64,000 nucleotides of DNA from an uncultured Candidatus Saccharibacteria bacterium (GTDB lineage: Bacteria; Patescibacteriota; Saccharimonadia; Saccharimonadales; Saccharimonadaceae): the NCBI GenBank assembly GCA_947166295.1, contig CAMVDR010000001.1, positions 61,771 to 125,770 of the forward strand, written 5' to 3'. Shown one piece after another: positions 24,655 through 32,111 of the stretch. The position numbers and the translations under genes are program-made. The notes beneath the pieces were generated by a model. The model searched no databases. It worked only from the letters and a program-made list of their open reading frames with translations, and was not told the origin of the DNA. Position 1 is the first letter of the stretch. Each line of letters opens with the position of its first letter.

Positions 24655-26040
24655 ATGAAAAAATTAAAAATATTTTTAGGCGTGGTTTGTGGGGTATTTT
24701 TGGGAATTTTGTGTTCTATGAACTGCGTAATGGCGGAAGAAATTAATGAAAAAATTCCTGAAATATATATCAAAGCTATCAATCCTGGCTACACGGTAGA
24801 TGGCAAAAGTAATGTCGGAGAAATGATTGAGATTGGCCGTAAAGAATCCGACACACCGATTTTGCTCGCTGGCATAACTATCAGCTATACTAATTCAAGC
24901 GGGAATAGTTCAATTTTGTTCGAATTTCCCGAGCATAGTCTAATGACTGGCGAGACTCTCCTCCTTCGCTTAGCCAGCTCGCCCGAAAGCGAGCTGGCGG
25001 CCGTGAATTACACGAAGACACTAGCTTATAAAGGCGGGATAGATTTGATGGTTGATAATGAAAAAGTGGATAGCGTGTGCTGGACGGGGAAAGATGAATG
25101 CTATAAAGATTTTAAATCGGCAAATCCAACGATACTGGTACGAAATTTGGAAACGGGAGATTTTGAACATATCGGCGTAACGGAGTATGAACCTGTGTAT
25201 GATTCGGAAAGCTATGTAGTGGAAGCTTCAAAAGATGAAGAGGGTTATGGGCAGGTGGTGAGCCAATGCAGAGGGCTACAGTTTTCGGAAATTTTGAGTT
25301 ATTACGAAAGTTCGCATACGGAGCAATTTATTGAATTTTATAATCCGAAATCGGAACAGATTTTGCTGGATGGATGCCAGATGAGATACAAGAATAAAAA
25401 CTATAATCTAAGTGGTATTGTGGCGGCGGAAGGATATTATATTTATTATCCGGATGGTTTTAATTTGACAAAAAATCCGACCAATTTTAACACTTTGGAG
25501 ATAATTGATGTGGATGGAACGGTAGTAGATTTACTAAAATATCCGAACGGGCAACGAAAGGGGGCTTCGTATATATTTGTGGGATATGATGGAGCGGGCG
25601 AAGAAATTTGGAGAGTGACCTATGCACCGACTCCGGGTGGGCCAAATAATTATCAAGAATTTAAGACTTGTGAAGCGGGAAAAGTGATAAATGAAGCAAC
25701 GGGAAATTGTGTGAAGGTTACGAGCGTAGCAGAAAAGTTTTGCAAGGAAGGGTATTTTTTGAATATTTTGACTGGGCGATGCAATAAAATGAAAACCGTG
25801 GAAGAAAAAACTTGTAAAGAGGGGTATGAATTAAACCCAGAGACCAATAGATGCAGGAAGATTAAGGAAAATACGGGGGCAAACTATAGTTTGGAGCCAG
25901 AAACGTATGAAGAAAAATCGTCTTTTGTGGCGTTGTATGCGGTGTTAGGAGTAATGGGGGCGGGTATTTTGTTTTTAATCTGGGAGTTTAGGCAAGAGAT
26001 CGTGAAGCTTTGGCATAAAGTTTTTCGACGAGCTCATTAA
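24655..26040 (+). CDS. Surface protein with lamin-tail-like domains and Cys repeats
   Basis: 461 residues. Signal peptide (FLGVVCGVFLGILCSMNCVMA), two lamin-tail-like beta domains (YIKAINPGYTVDG and FSEILSYYESSHTEQFIEFY), three short CxxGxxLNxxTxxC repeats (~340-400), and a C-terminal membrane helix with a basic tail. TTGATT-17-TAGAGA with the -10 box 6 nt before ATG predicts a leaderless mRNA. A GC-rich palindrome (CCAGCTCGC...GCGAGCTGG, about 24973-24996) is embedded in frame. Its 3' end overlaps the convergent gene by 53 bp. Confidence 0.75.
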   Translation: MKKLKIFLGVVCGVFLGILCSMNCVMAEEINEKIPEIYIKAINPGYTVDGKSNVGEMIEIGRKESDTPILLAGITISYTNSSGNSSILFEFPEHSLMTGETLLLRLASSPESELAAVNYTKTLAYKGGIDLMVDNEKVDSVCWTGKDECYKDFKSANPTILVRNLETGDFEHIGVTEYEPVYDSESYVVEASKDEEGYGQVVSQCRGLQFSEILSYYESSHTEQFIEFYNPKSEQILLDGCQMRYKNKNYNLSGIVAAEGYYIYYPDGFNLTKNPTNFNTLEIIDVDGTVVDLLKYPNGQRKGASYIFVGYDGAGEEIWRVTYAPTPGGPNNYQEFKTCEAGKVINEATGNCVKVTSVAEKFCKEGYFLNILTGRCNKMKTVEEKTCKEGYELNPETNRCRKIKENTGANYSLEPETYEEKSSFVALYAVLGVMGAGILFLIWEFRQEIVKLWHKVFRRAH

Positions 26041-26617
26041 AGACGGCTTCACGAGTTTGATCGCCATTTACTTCGATTAGTAGTCCTAGAGATTTGTAAT
26101 GTTGTAAGACCGGGAGAGTTTTGGTGCGGAATTCGTGAAGGCGATTATGGAAGGTTTCTAGATCTTTATCATCGGTGCGCTCGCCGCGATCGTCTAGGGC
26201 TTTGGATTCGTTGAAGCGATCTTCTACATCGGCTTCGGAGATATTAAGAATAATGGCGGCTTTGATTTCGTGACCGGCGCCGGCGGCTACAGACATTACT
26301 TGATTTTCCTCGCCGCTCCAGCGGCCAATGGAAGATAAGATTAAGGGATATTTGAACAAATCTGGGCGTTCAAAATACGGGAGGACCCATTCGTAAAAGA
26401 TATTAGGAGGGATGAGGTTGCCATCTCCGGAAAGATTTTGTCTGGTTTCGGTTTCCATGGCGCGAATAATCATGCCAGACGAAAGGAATTTGGCGCCTAA
26501 AAGTTCGGCGAGTTTGACACCTTGGGTGTCTTTGCCGGACATTGGTAAACCAAAGATATTAATAGAGCCAGTGCCGAGCCATTCTTTGATAGTTTGAATC
26601 TTTGCTTCAATTTCCAT
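25988..26617 (-). CDS. Adenylate-kinase-like nucleoside monophosphate kinase
   Basis: 209 residues. P-loop INIFGLPMSGKDTQGVKLAELL, an NMP-binding region (KFLSSGMIIRAMETE) and a late basic segment (ALDDRGERTDD) correspond to adenylate kinases, with Ser-Gly-Lys-Asp in place of the common GxGKGT. It may be a diverged adk that phosphorylates AMP, or another nucleotide kinase. A TATTAT lies 6 nt before the ATG at 26617; the longer frame upstream is excluded by this and by the terminator at 26633. Confidence 0.75.
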   Translation of the reverse strand: MEIEAKIQTIKEWLGTGSINIFGLPMSGKDTQGVKLAELLGAKFLSSGMIIRAMETETRQNLSGDGNLIPPNIFYEWVLPYFERPDLFKYPLILSSIGRWSGEENQVMSVAAGAGHEIKAAIILNISEADVEDRFNESKALDDRGERTDDKDLETFHNRLHEFRTKTLPVLQHYKSLGLLIEVNGDQTREAVFNELVEKLYAKASRSLA

Positions 26618-26632
26618 AATCTTATAATAGCA

Positions 26633-26664
26633 TAAAAATAGCCCCGACGAGAAAATGTCGGGGC
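26633..26664 (-). terminator. Terminator of the 26677 gene
   Basis: GCCCCGAC-attttctc-GTCGGGGC on the minus strand followed by TATTTTTA. Confidence 0.85.
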
Positions 26665-26676
26665 GGGATAGATGGT

Positions 26677-26919
26677 TTATTCTGAGATAGTAGTGGCAAA
26701 ACTTTTTTCGAACTCTCGCTTGATTGCCTTGGGCATCAACTTGTCGTTTTGCCACTCGCCGGTTTCGACGGTAAGAACGCCTGCGACTGTGCTCTGGCCA
26801 TGGGCGGTGCGTTGCATCCTGACTGTGACCTTGCCGTTGTAGAGTGTTCCAGTGTAAGTTTTTCCTCCTTTTGTGATCGTCTTCGCTTGTCTCTGTTTTT
26901 TTCGTTGTCTAGTAGCCAT
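26677..26919 (-). CDS. Small basic accessory protein
   Basis: 80 residues: a Lys/Arg/Gln-rich N-terminus (MATRQRKKQRQAK) and a beta-rich remainder (TYTGTLYNGKVTVRM). It has AGGAGG upstream of the ATG, a TTTACA-17-TATAAT promoter with a ~90-nt leader, and its own terminator. Not recognised; could bind nucleic acid because of its charge. Confidence 0.7.
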   Translation of the reverse strand: MATRQRKKQRQAKTITKGGKTYTGTLYNGKVTVRMQRTAHGQSTVAGVLTVETGEWQNDKLMPKAIKREFEKSFATTISE

Positions 26920-27012
26920 GCTAATCCTCCTAAGGTACTTTGGGCTAGTTGCCTAGCTATAAAGTCTCATGAACATAACCAAAAACCTGGTCGTTCTCAC
27001 GAGCTGTTTTCT

Positions 27013-27041
27013 ATTATAGCACAGAATAAGTATTTTGTAAA
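27013..27041 (-). promoter_or_regulatory. Promoter of the 26677 gene
   Basis: TTTACA (27036-27041), 17 nt, TATAAT (27013-27018), with the TGTGC extension before the -10 box. Confidence 0.75.
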
Positions 27042-27097
27042 GAGGCAGAGGAAATGGTGGTTGATAGAAGTGGGTGGCATATGGGGTTTGGGAAAAA

Positions 27098-27124
27098 TTG
27101 GCACTCTTGCATTTTGGGTGCTAA
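27098..27124 (+). promoter_or_regulatory. CIRCE operator of hrcA-grpE
   Basis: TTGGCACTC, nine bases, GGGTGCTAA: one change per arm from the classical TTAGCACTC-N9-GAGTGCTAA, and the changes are not complementary to each other. A TTGCAT -35 box falls in the nine-base spacer, so HrcA binding would block the promoter. Confidence 0.88.
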
Positions 27125-27135
27125 TTGATTATAAT
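27107..27135 (+). promoter_or_regulatory. hrcA promoter
   Basis: TTGCAT (27107-27112), 17 nt, TATAAT (27130-27135), then 6 nt to the hrcA ATG. Confidence 0.7.
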
Positions 27136-27141
27136 TATGGT

Positions 27142-27867
27142 ATGGAAATTACCCAAAGGCAAAAAGAAATTCTTTGTCAAATTATAGAGGAATATGCTGA
27201 GACAGCTTCGCCGGTAGGTAGCGTGACGCTGGCTAAGCTTTTTGGGGTGTCGCCGGCCACAATCCGGGCGGAAATGGCGCGATTAGAGGCGTTTGGACTA
27301 ATAGCGCAGCCACATACTTCGGCGGGGCGGGTACCGACAGACGCCGGGTATAGATTTTATGTAAATAATTTGGATGGGGTAAATAATATCGGACGTGATG
27401 AAGCGGAGCGAAAGTCTTTGGAACGGGGGGCTCATGCTTTGGAAGTGCGGGTAAGTTCGCAGTCACGAGCTGATACGGCCATTCGTGGTGCGGTGGATGC
27501 TTTGGTGGAACTGACTGGTAATTTGGGTCTGGCGACGATTGGTGGACAGCTATATCTAGCGGGGATCTCTAGGCTATTTACGCAGCCAGAATTTGGCGAT
27601 ACGCGGCGAGTGCAGGCGGTGGCAAAGCTATTGGACAATTTGGAGCCGTGGCTACGCGAGGCGGCGCCGGGCGAGGCTTTGAATATCTTTATTGGGCACG
27701 AAAATCCGATTGGTAAAAATTCGGAAGTGTCATTGATTATTTCTAAATTTAGATCACCGTTTTCGGATAGAAGTTATATAGGAGTACTTGGGCCGACGCG
27801 TCAGAATTATTCGAGAGTAATGTCGCTAGTAAAATATGCTGGTAATATGTTAGAGGAGATATTATGA
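27142..27867 (+). CDS. hrcA: Heat-inducible transcription repressor HrcA
   Basis: 241 residues, shorter than the usual ~340. The N-terminal winged helix is complete (FGVSPATIRAEMARLEAFGL, then TSAGRVPTDAGYRFYV); the central ligand-like domain is reduced. HrcA represses chaperone genes by binding CIRCE, which lies just upstream, so it regulates itself. The -10 box 6 nt from ATG predicts a leaderless mRNA. grpE overlaps as ATGA; dnaK does not follow here. Confidence 0.93.
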   Translation: MEITQRQKEILCQIIEEYAETASPVGSVTLAKLFGVSPATIRAEMARLEAFGLIAQPHTSAGRVPTDAGYRFYVNNLDGVNNIGRDEAERKSLERGAHALEVRVSSQSRADTAIRGAVDALVELTGNLGLATIGGQLYLAGISRLFTQPEFGDTRRVQAVAKLLDNLEPWLREAAPGEALNIFIGHENPIGKNSEVSLIISKFRSPFSDRSYIGVLGPTRQNYSRVMSLVKYAGNMLEEIL

Positions 27868-28304
27868 AAAAAGAAGTAAAAAACGAGAAAAATAATGCTG
27901 AATTTGAGGCAAAAATTACGGAGCTGACTAATGATCTGCAACGGACACGAGCGGATTTTGAGAATTTTCGCAAGCAGGTAGAAGTGCAAAAGGAAAATGA
28001 ACGTAAGACTACGCGACTAGCTACGGTGTATAAAATGTTGCCACTTCTAGATGATTTGGATAGGGCAATTGGGGCTTATGCGGAGCTAAAGCCTTTGGAG
28101 AAATCTTTAAGTAAAACTTTGGGTGAATTGAAACTTGCGAAGATTGCCTCAGGGCAGGGTGTAGAGTTTAATCCAGATTTGCATGATGCGGTGATGGTAG
28201 AAGGTGAAGGTGAGAAAGAGGTGATAGCGGAAACCCTAAGACCGGGGTATTATTATGAAGGTGAGGTGTTACGCCCGGCGATGGTAAAAGTAAAGAAAAT
28301 TTGA
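27864..28304 (+). CDS. grpE: Nucleotide exchange factor GrpE
   Basis: 146 residues. An N-terminal coiled coil, the conserved RTRADFENFRKQ and LLPLLDDLDRAI-type stretch, and the C-terminal beta domain ending LRPAMVKV. GrpE releases ADP from DnaK. Slightly short at the N-terminus. Translationally coupled to hrcA and under the same CIRCE. Confidence 0.95.
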   Translation: MKKEVKNEKNNAEFEAKITELTNDLQRTRADFENFRKQVEVQKENERKTTRLATVYKMLPLLDDLDRAIGAYAELKPLEKSLSKTLGELKLAKIASGQGVEFNPDLHDAVMVEGEGEKEVIAETLRPGYYYEGEVLRPAMVKVKKI

Positions 28305-28334
28305 TTTCATTTTTGAGATTTAAAAGTAAATAAA

Positions 28335-28363
28335 AATTCTCCGGTTGGCAATACCGGAGAATT
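28335..28363. terminator. Hairpin terminator between grpE and the 28374 gene
   Basis: Perfect 11-bp stem AATTCTCCGGT/ACCGGAGAATT with a seven-base loop. T-rich tail on the minus side (TTTTTATTT); on the plus side it is followed by G7 rather than T, so it mainly serves the minus-strand gene. Confidence 0.75.
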
Positions 28364-28373
28364 GGGGGGGGTG

Positions 28374-28745
28374 TTAATCCAGCTCGGGCGGGGGTATGAG
28401 CCCCAGCTTGTGAAGACGGTGCTTCCAGATTTTTTTGGCGATGATGGCCGTGAAAGATACGAGAGCACCTGCTATTGTTATTGTACCGACACCGATAAGA
28501 AAGATAGACGTGATGAGCGATTGGTCAGATAGGACGTATGCGAGCGTGAGATACATAGTAGCAATAGCGGCGATACAGGTGACCGTAAAAGAAATACTAG
28601 TGATTCTTTTATATATCTGTGCTTTTTGAGGCATCTCGGCCTTGGCGGTCTCCTTCTTGGCTTCATTAGCCTTGTATCCGGCTAAATAAGCATTTCGGCC
28701 TCTTGCGATGGAGTCTGTATTGCGGGTAGAAGTCGTTGTTTTCAT
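28374..28745 (-). CDS. Accessory two-helix membrane protein
   Basis: 123 residues starting MKTTTSTRNTDSIARG after AAAGGAG; a cytoplasmic basic segment, two membrane helices (ISFTVTCIAAIATMYLTLAY and SIFLIGVGTITIAGALVSF) and a short basic tail. Own promoter and terminator, long leader. Upstream in-frame ATG at 28781 lacks a ribosome site. Not recognised. Confidence 0.65.
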   Translation of the reverse strand: MKTTTSTRNTDSIARGRNAYLAGYKANEAKKETAKAEMPQKAQIYKRITSISFTVTCIAAIATMYLTLAYVLSDQSLITSIFLIGVGTITIAGALVSFTAIIAKKIWKHRLHKLGLIPPPELD

Positions 28746-28843
28746 AGTTTTGCTCCTTTTCTGTTTTTTTGTACGCTGCACATAAAATCTTGAGCGGTAG
28801 AGCTGGATTTTAAAGTGCAGGTAAAGAATATACCAATTTTTTT

Positions 28844-28872
28844 ATTATAGCATACTTCGTGTAAAAAGTCAA
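28844..28872 (-). promoter_or_regulatory. Promoter of the 28374 gene
   Basis: TTGACT (28867-28872), 17 nt, TATAAT (28844-28849) with TATGC before it. Confidence 0.75.
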
Positions 28873-28938
28873 TGTTGAACTTGGCATTTGGGGGGATTGG
28901 TGATAAAATGATAGGGTAATAAGCAGAAAAGGACTATT

Positions 28939-29607
28939 ATGGCTGAATACAAGTTAACTTTAGAAAAACGCGAAGTAACCGGTAAGAAATTGAAAGATTT
29001 GAGAACAAAAGGCTTAATTCCTTCTGTAGTGTATGGCGGGAAGGAACCAGTGCTTTTGGCATCTGAATATGTAGCAACGGAAAAAGTATTAGAGAAAGCA
29101 GGCTATCATTCTCCAATTGATCTAGATATGGCCGGTAAAAAGCATTTGGCGATTGTGAAAAACGTAGCAATTGATCCAGTGTCTCGTAAGATTATGAATG
29201 TGGAATTTCAGGCGATTTCGGCACGGGAAGTAGTGGAAGCTACTACGCCGGTAGTAATTGTGAATTTTGAAGCGAGCGAAGCTTCTAAGACTTATCATTT
29301 TGCTTTGACTCAAGCGATCGAAGAGTTGGACGTAAAGGCAAAACCAGCGGATTTGCCGAAAGAGTTAGAAATTGATGCTTCTAGTATGAAAGAAGTGGAT
29401 GACAAGATTGTGATTTCTGATATTGTACTACCTAAGGGTGTGGAATTGGCAGATAAGGAGTTGGATCCAGAGCAGGTAGTGGCATCGCTATACGATCCGG
29501 CGGCGGAAGCTGAAAAGCGCGAAGCGGAAGCAGAAGAGCCAGCAGTAGAAGCGGCTGACGTGCCAGCGGATAATGGTAAGAAACCTGAAGAATCAGCACA
29601 AGAATAA
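28939..29607 (+). CDS. rplY: 50S ribosomal protein bL25, CTC-type
   Basis: 222 residues: an N-terminal 5S-rRNA-binding L25 domain (KREVTGKKLKDLRTKGLIPS, VVYGG) and the C-terminal TL5/CTC beta domain, with an acidic Ala/Glu-rich tail. AAAAGGA site upstream; terminator directly downstream. Confidence 0.95.
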   Translation: MAEYKLTLEKREVTGKKLKDLRTKGLIPSVVYGGKEPVLLASEYVATEKVLEKAGYHSPIDLDMAGKKHLAIVKNVAIDPVSRKIMNVEFQAISAREVVEATTPVVIVNFEASEASKTYHFALTQAIEELDVKAKPADLPKELEIDASSMKEVDDKIVISDIVLPKGVELADKELDPEQVVASLYDPAAEAEKREAEAEEPAVEAADVPADNGKKPEESAQE

Positions 29608-29610
29608 ATT

Positions 29611-29640
29611 AAAAAATAACCCCACTAGGGGTTATTTTTT
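29611..29640. terminator. Bidirectional terminator between rplY and the aldolase gene
   Basis: AAAAAATAACCCC-acta-GGGGTTATTTTTT, a symmetrical stem with A and T tracts on both sides. It overlaps the last codons of the convergent gene. Confidence 0.9.
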
Positions 29641-31475
29641 AAGGCTTCTGTGTTGGCGATCAATCTATCTAGGAAGGCTTGGCGGGCGGCATCTGCATTT
29701 TCATTGTTGCCTTTCCAGGCGTAGAGAGCGGGATCTTGCAAAGCACGAGCAAAAGAAAATGTAACAGGCCAAGGGAAGGGACCGTTTTTCTCTACTTCGG
29801 CGAGATTGTTGGTGGCCTGTTCGACAGTTTGGCCGCCAGATAGGAATACTATGCCGGCGAGTTCGGCTGGAATATGATTTTTGAGAACCTCAGCAGTTTT
29901 TGCTCCGACTTCTTCTGGGGTGGATGGGGTTTCGTAGTTTTTGCCGGCGAGAACCATATTGACCTTTAGAATGCAAGCGCGTAGGTTTACCCCGAAATCG
30001 GCGAGCTTTTTAAATAGTTCGTCTAGGATTTTGCCGGTGATTTCGGCATTTTGGTCTATGGAATAATAACCATCGTAGACTACTTCTGGTTCGACAATTG
30101 GCACGAGCCCGGCGGATTGGCATTTTTTGGCGTATTCGGCGAGGATGCGGCAGTTTTCTTCGATGGCATGGGTGGTGGGCGTAAGGATAGCGCCAGTGGT
30201 AGAGAGACGGATTTCGAAAGCGGCGCGCCATTTGGCGAAGCGTAACCCCATCATGTAATATTCTTTGAGGTGTTCGTCCAAGCCATTTAGGCCTTTGGTG
30301 TAAGTTTCTAGGGAATTGTCGAATTTGGCGAGACCTTGGTCTACTTTGATACCGGGGATAATGCGGCGACTAATGAGAAAATCTACGTAATTTTGACCAT
30401 TATCGGCGAGCTGGCGAGCGGTTTCGTCGAAGAGAATAATACCGTTAACGTATTTTTCTAAATCTTTGGTAGTGAAGAAAATATTGCGGTAATCGCGGCG
30501 GTTTTCGTAGGTGTCGGGGATGTCTAGTTGGCTGAATTTCTTTTTGATGGAGCCACCAGATTCGTCAGCAGCTAAAATACCTTTTGGTTTTAATACTAGA
30601 TTGGCGGCGATAAGTTCTAAATTTTCTTTGGGTGAAGTATTTTCGGCGATTTCTTGCAGTTCGGCAAGGGGTAAGACAGCGTTAAGCTTGGAATTCTCGA
30701 TATTGATGCGGGCCAACGTCAGGCTATCTTCTACGGAATTGCCGAGGATGAAACCACCTAAAATAGTGGCAGCAGCAATAGAATAAACTGAAAGATGAGT
30801 AAGAATATCTATGCGGTCTACCGAGATGGTTTCGGAGAGATTTTGGTAGGAAAGAGTGGTTTCAGAGATATGGACGAGCTTTTCGGGGTTGATTTCATCT
30901 AAAGAGAGCACGTTTTTTTCTTCCGATTTTTCTTTGTTTTTTTCTAAAAAGATTAAATCGGCGCGAGGGATGAGATCGTTTAGATTAGGGTTTTCGAAAT
31001 TGCGAATATAGAGAACGAGTTTGGTATTTTGCGAAATATCCAGGTACGCGTGAATTTTGGCGGCGGCATCGGCGGTGAGTTCGGCAGAGCGGTCTACGTA
31101 GAGGTAATCTACTGGTTTGGCGGGTGGAGCAAAATCGGTGGTTTTGTATTTACTGGGTACAAAATAGCTGGTTTTGCCATTGGCAATAAGGATGTAGCGA
31201 TAAGTTTCGGCTGGGTCGGTGGAGGTGAATTCGTTGTTTTCTAGGCGGAGGTCGGAACCAGAAATAGTGGTAGGCAAGCCCATTTTTTGTAGGACTTCCA
31301 TGGAGATGGCGGCGCCACCGAGGCTGGAATTGCGATTGAAAAAGTGATGCTCACTAGTATTGAAACTGATATCTAGCCACTGGGTGTGGTTGCGATCGGT
31401 TTCTAGGTGCTCGCTGCGACTGTCTATATTGAGATAGACATCCTTCAAGGCATTTCCCACCACTAAAATATTCAT
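29625..31475 (-). CDS. Fusion: PfkB-like domain plus class I fructose-bisphosphate aldolase
   Basis: 616 residues. Residues 1-~270 follow the PfkB sugar kinase fold (ILVVGNALKDVYLNI, NSSLGGAAISMEVLQKMG), but the catalytic GAGD motif is missing: the position reads THLSVYSIAAATILGGFILG. Residues ~285-616 are a class I aldolase with GILAADESGGSIKKKF, VEPEVV and the Schiff-base lysine in CILKVNMVLAG. The aldolase should split fructose-1,6-bisphosphate; the N-terminal half is probably a pseudokinase that could bind sugar or nucleotide. TATAAT lies 6 nt before the ATG. Confidence 0.88.
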   Translation of the reverse strand: MNILVVGNALKDVYLNIDSRSEHLETDRNHTQWLDISFNTSEHHFFNRNSSLGGAAISMEVLQKMGLPTTISGSDLRLENNEFTSTDPAETYRYILIANGKTSYFVPSKYKTTDFAPPAKPVDYLYVDRSAELTADAAAKIHAYLDISQNTKLVLYIRNFENPNLNDLIPRADLIFLEKNKEKSEEKNVLSLDEINPEKLVHISETTLSYQNLSETISVDRIDILTHLSVYSIAAATILGGFILGNSVEDSLTLARINIENSKLNAVLPLAELQEIAENTSPKENLELIAANLVLKPKGILAADESGGSIKKKFSQLDIPDTYENRRDYRNIFFTTKDLEKYVNGIILFDETARQLADNGQNYVDFLISRRIIPGIKVDQGLAKFDNSLETYTKGLNGLDEHLKEYYMMGLRFAKWRAAFEIRLSTTGAILTPTTHAIEENCRILAEYAKKCQSAGLVPIVEPEVVYDGYYSIDQNAEITGKILDELFKKLADFGVNLRACILKVNMVLAGKNYETPSTPEEVGAKTAEVLKNHIPAELAGIVFLSGGQTVEQATNNLAEVEKNGPFPWPVTFSFARALQDPALYAWKGNNENADAARQAFLDRLIANTEALKNNP

Positions 31476-31502
31476 AAGTGTATTATAACATAGATTGTAG
31501 AA

Positions 31503-31538
31503 ATAAAAACCGCCCATTGAACCGAGTTCGCGGGGCGG
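31503..31538 (-). terminator. Terminator of a short minus-strand transcript
   Basis: CCGCCC/GGGCGG stem on the minus strand followed by T5, located between the 31607 small frame and the aldolase gene. Confidence 0.7.
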
Positions 31539-31606
31539 TACCTGACGGGTTAGACAATTTTTGACTTGACTTTTACAGTCTGATGAATTAGAATCTATTT
31601 AAGGTT

Positions 31607-31690
31607 TTATGAAACTCGCTTCCTTCTTCTGGGAGCGATTTTCAATTTTGCTGTTACGTGTAACCGTCCCAGAATGATTGAAAACGTCAT
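31607..31690 (-). CDS. Candidate 27-residue basic small protein
   Basis: MTFSIILGRLHVTAKLKIAP then RRRKRVS. GGAG lies 10 nt upstream within GTAGAAAGGAGAAGG, and the terminator at 31503-31538 follows. The strong basic tail recalls the small frames at 9628 and 45894. No homology recognised. Confidence 0.35.
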   Translation of the reverse strand: MTFSIILGRLHVTAKLKIAPRRRKRVS

Positions 31691-31913
31691 CAAGAAACCT
31701 TCTCCTTTCTACCGTCAGATTATTAAGGTAAATTCTACTCCTTTCTCGCCAAAGATTGTCTAAAATAATTGTAGTATAACTGGGGTGGAAATGCAATAAG
31801 TATTGGAGTTCTCAAACTGTATTTTTTATAGCGGTTTCGTAGTACGCAAAAGGCACAATAATCTCAAAACCAACCTTTTGTTTGCGTTTACGTTGCACGC
31901 CGGGTGGCAATGA

Positions 31914-32076
31914 CTTCAAAACTTCCTTTTCCTTAACGATAAAATTACGCCAAGATAAAAATTACAACATTAGGCAGATTTTCGTTCGCGAAGACAAGCT
32001 CTACTCACGAAAATTGTAATGTTGTAATTTTTATATGGGTAATTTTATATGCTAAAGGAATAAGAAAGTTTTGAAG
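31914..32076. repeat. 163-bp long imperfect palindrome
   Basis: Outer arms CTTCAAAACTT (31914-31924) and AAGTTTTGAAG (32066-32076) are perfect; further in, AAATTAC/GTAATTT, AAAAATTACAACATT/AATGTTGTAATTTTT and ATTTTCGT/ACGAAAAT pair, around a ~20-nt centre. It lies 35 bp past the stop of FISUMP gene 2 and may act as transcript end, or be a repeat element. Flanking 31700-31913 shows nothing else. Confidence 0.7.
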
Positions 32077-32111
32077 TTTGGGAGACTTAGGTTTAGGTGA
32101 CTTGCTAAGGC

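Noticed and set aside
26749-27141. 131-residue N-terminal extension of HrcA
   Set aside because: It crosses CIRCE, the hrcA promoter and the opposite gene at 26677; family alignment begins at MEITQRQ.
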